Part shown: positions 63,065 through 64,000 of the stretch, in pieces
How positions within the stretch are numbered: the first letter of the stretch is position 1
Layout of the letters: every line of letters begins with the position of its first letter
Source: a bacterium HR19
GTDB lineage: Bacteria > Calescibacteriota > Calescibacteriia > Calescibacteriales > Calescibacteriaceae
Assembly: GCA_002898315.1 (NCBI GenBank)
Contig: BEHV01000003.1
Location: 62,001 to 126,000 of the forward strand
Reading direction: 5' to 3'
Length of the DNA: 64,000 nucleotides
Made by a program: the position numbers and the translations under genes
The notes under the pieces: model-generated
The model's database searches: none
Told to the model about the DNA's origin: nothing
Seen by the model: only the letters and a program-made list of their open reading frames with translations

Positions 63065-63745
63065 ATGATACTTGAAGGTATAATGAAAGCAACACTTATA
63101 GTAAAAATTGTGGTCTTTATTCTGATCTCATCTTCTATAATATCATGGGCTTTGATAATTTACAACCTGATAAACTTCAAGAAAATTGAAGATAAAGATG
63201 CGGAGTTTATTGATTTTTTCATGAGTGCGGAAGCAAAAGATATACTCCGCTCCTACTCAAAATACGACTCGTTTCTACCTTCTCCGATAGCTAAAATGAC
63301 GCAGGAAGTTGCAGCAGCAATATCGTCAAAAAAAGAAATCTTCAAAGAAAGAATTTCAAGAATAATAGAGCAGGAAGCAAAAAATGTCATCAACGAAATT
63401 TCAAAGTTTCAGTTCATATACGCAACTGTTGCCTCGTCTGCTCCTTTTATAGGGCTTTTCGGAACAGTATGGGGAATAATGCACTCCTTCCATCAGATAG
63501 GCAAGTTAGGCAAAGTCGGATTAGAAGTTGTAGCGCCGGGAATATCAGAAGCACTATTCACAACAGCAATGGGACTCCTCGCAGCAATACCAGCTGTCAT
63601 TGCCTACAACTTCTTCCAGAACAAAATAAAAAAAATCTCTGCACGGATTGAATTTTTCTCAAACGAACTTGAAAACCTTCTTATCAATTCCCTTGAATCA
63701 TCAAAAAATCCAGACCAACAAAAAACTGTATCAGACAGAAAATGA
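63065..63745 (+). CDS. tolQ: TolQ/ExbB-family proton channel protein
   Basis: 226 residues. The N-terminus (ILEGIMKATLIVKIVVFILI) aligns well with the TolQ first helix. The C-terminal pair of helices carries the hallmark PFIGLFGTVWGIMHSF and APGISEALFTTAMGLLAAIP with the conserved Thr residues. It works with TolR or ExbD to use the proton gradient at the cell envelope. No tolR follows; the next gene is convergent aroC. Confidence 0.88.
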   Translation: MILEGIMKATLIVKIVVFILISSSIISWALIIYNLINFKKIEDKDAEFIDFFMSAEAKDILRSYSKYDSFLPSPIAKMTQEVAAAISSKKEIFKERISRIIEQEAKNVINEISKFQFIYATVASSAPFIGLFGTVWGIMHSFHQIGKLGKVGLEVVAPGISEALFTTAMGLLAAIPAVIAYNFFQNKIKKISARIEFFSNELENLLINSLESSKNPDQQKTVSDRK

Positions 63746-63748
63746 TAC

Positions 63749-64000
63749 TTATTCCAACCATGAAGATGGTTCTTCTATCTGTCTCAAAAAAGATTCATAG
63801 TTTGATTTTATTTCGTTGAGAGAATCCCCGCCGAATTTTTCTAAAAACGCTTTCGCTATCTCAATAGCAACAGCAGACCTACCGACAACAGATGCAGCAG
63901 GAACAGCACATATATCTGACCTATCAACAAGAGCCGGCTCCTCCCTCATCTCCCTCAAATTAACAGACCTTAATGGAGAGTAAAGAGTGGAAATCGGTTT
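63749..64000 (-). CDS. aroC: Chorismate synthase (5' end outside window)
   Basis: C-terminal 83 residues are visible: KPISTLYSPLRSVNL, then DRSDICAVPAASVVGRSAVA and FLEKFGGDSLNEI. These match the end of chorismate synthase, the last shared step of aromatic amino acid synthesis. The frame is open to the window edge and the start lies beyond 64000. It ends 4 bp from the tolQ stop. Confidence 0.88.
   Translation of the reverse strand, partial: KPISTLYSPLRSVNLREMREEPALVDRSDICAVPAASVVGRSAVAIEIAKAFLEKFGGDSLNEIKSNYESFLRQIEEPSSWLE

Noticed and set aside
1-64000. tRNA, rRNA, CRISPR arrays, insertion sequences and phage genes
   Set aside because: I looked for cloverleaf TPsiC-like segments, spaced direct repeats, transposases with terminal repeats and integrases; none was convincing. 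A covariance-model scan would settle the RNA question.

Overview
This is an AT-rich bacterial window carrying only housekeeping and metabolic genes. No rRNA, tRNA, CRISPR array or insertion sequence is visible. The host is a diderm: it has BamA, a SurA-like chaperone, TolQ, several outer-membrane beta-barrel proteins and lipoproteins. It respires with c-type cytochromes and molybdenum enzymes. I could not assign a phylum. Gene order is only partly conventional: rplL-rpoB and surA-pdxA are kept, but rplJ is missing beside rplL. Many first genes of transcription units lack a Shine-Dalgarno (SD) site and instead have a -10-like hexamer 6-9 nt before the start codon, which suggests leaderless mRNAs. 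Genes inside operons mostly have strong AAGGAGG-type sites.

Layout. 1-5062 (minus): 3'-truncated rpoB and rplL. 5170-8237 (minus): a branched-chain-amino-acid-type binding protein, cobL and dtd. 8317-20395 (minus): an 11-gene respiratory operon of about 12 kb. Its first half has a Tat-exported molybdopterin oxidoreductase, an iron-sulfur subunit, a NarJ/TorD-like chaperone, a triheme cytochrome and an outer-membrane barrel. Its second half has two monoheme cytochromes and a pentaheme cytochrome - MopB-like - 4x[4Fe-4S] - NrfD block resembling the Qrc and alternative complex III quinone/cytochrome modules. 20680-26403: molybdenum-cofactor genes (moeA divergent; mobA, moaA, moaD, moaE, a TauE/SafE permease and a moaC-moaB fusion). 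26422-30539: acyl-CoA synthetase, rph, ccmE and an AmmeMemoRadiSam enzyme. 30610-32411: a methyltransferase plus HNH nuclease and a decayed restriction-gene fragment. 32473-38891: bamA, a pteridine-reductase-like SDR, a glycosyltransferase, nth, rsmE and short-form hisG. 38877-48350: glycosyltransferases (one frameshifted in a T7 run), an MsrA-MsrB fusion, a receiver/coiled-coil protein, a Tam41-like protein, an orphan ATP synthase epsilon, small DNA-binding proteins, rdgB, thpR and hemQ. 48340-64000: a sugar isomerase-like protein, gltX, hydrolases, mtnP, a cobalamin adenosyltransferase, radA, mazG, pdxA, surA, clpP, cca, an MFS carrier, tolQ and the 3' part of aroC.

How the parts fit. The molybdenum-cofactor cluster sits beside the molybdopterin operon and can supply its cofactor. 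CcmE points to System I heme attachment for the cytochromes. The most unusual feature is the respiratory operon: one iron-sulfur subunit has lost exactly one cluster's worth of cysteines, and both molybdopterin-family subunits have lost one ligand of the N-terminal cluster.
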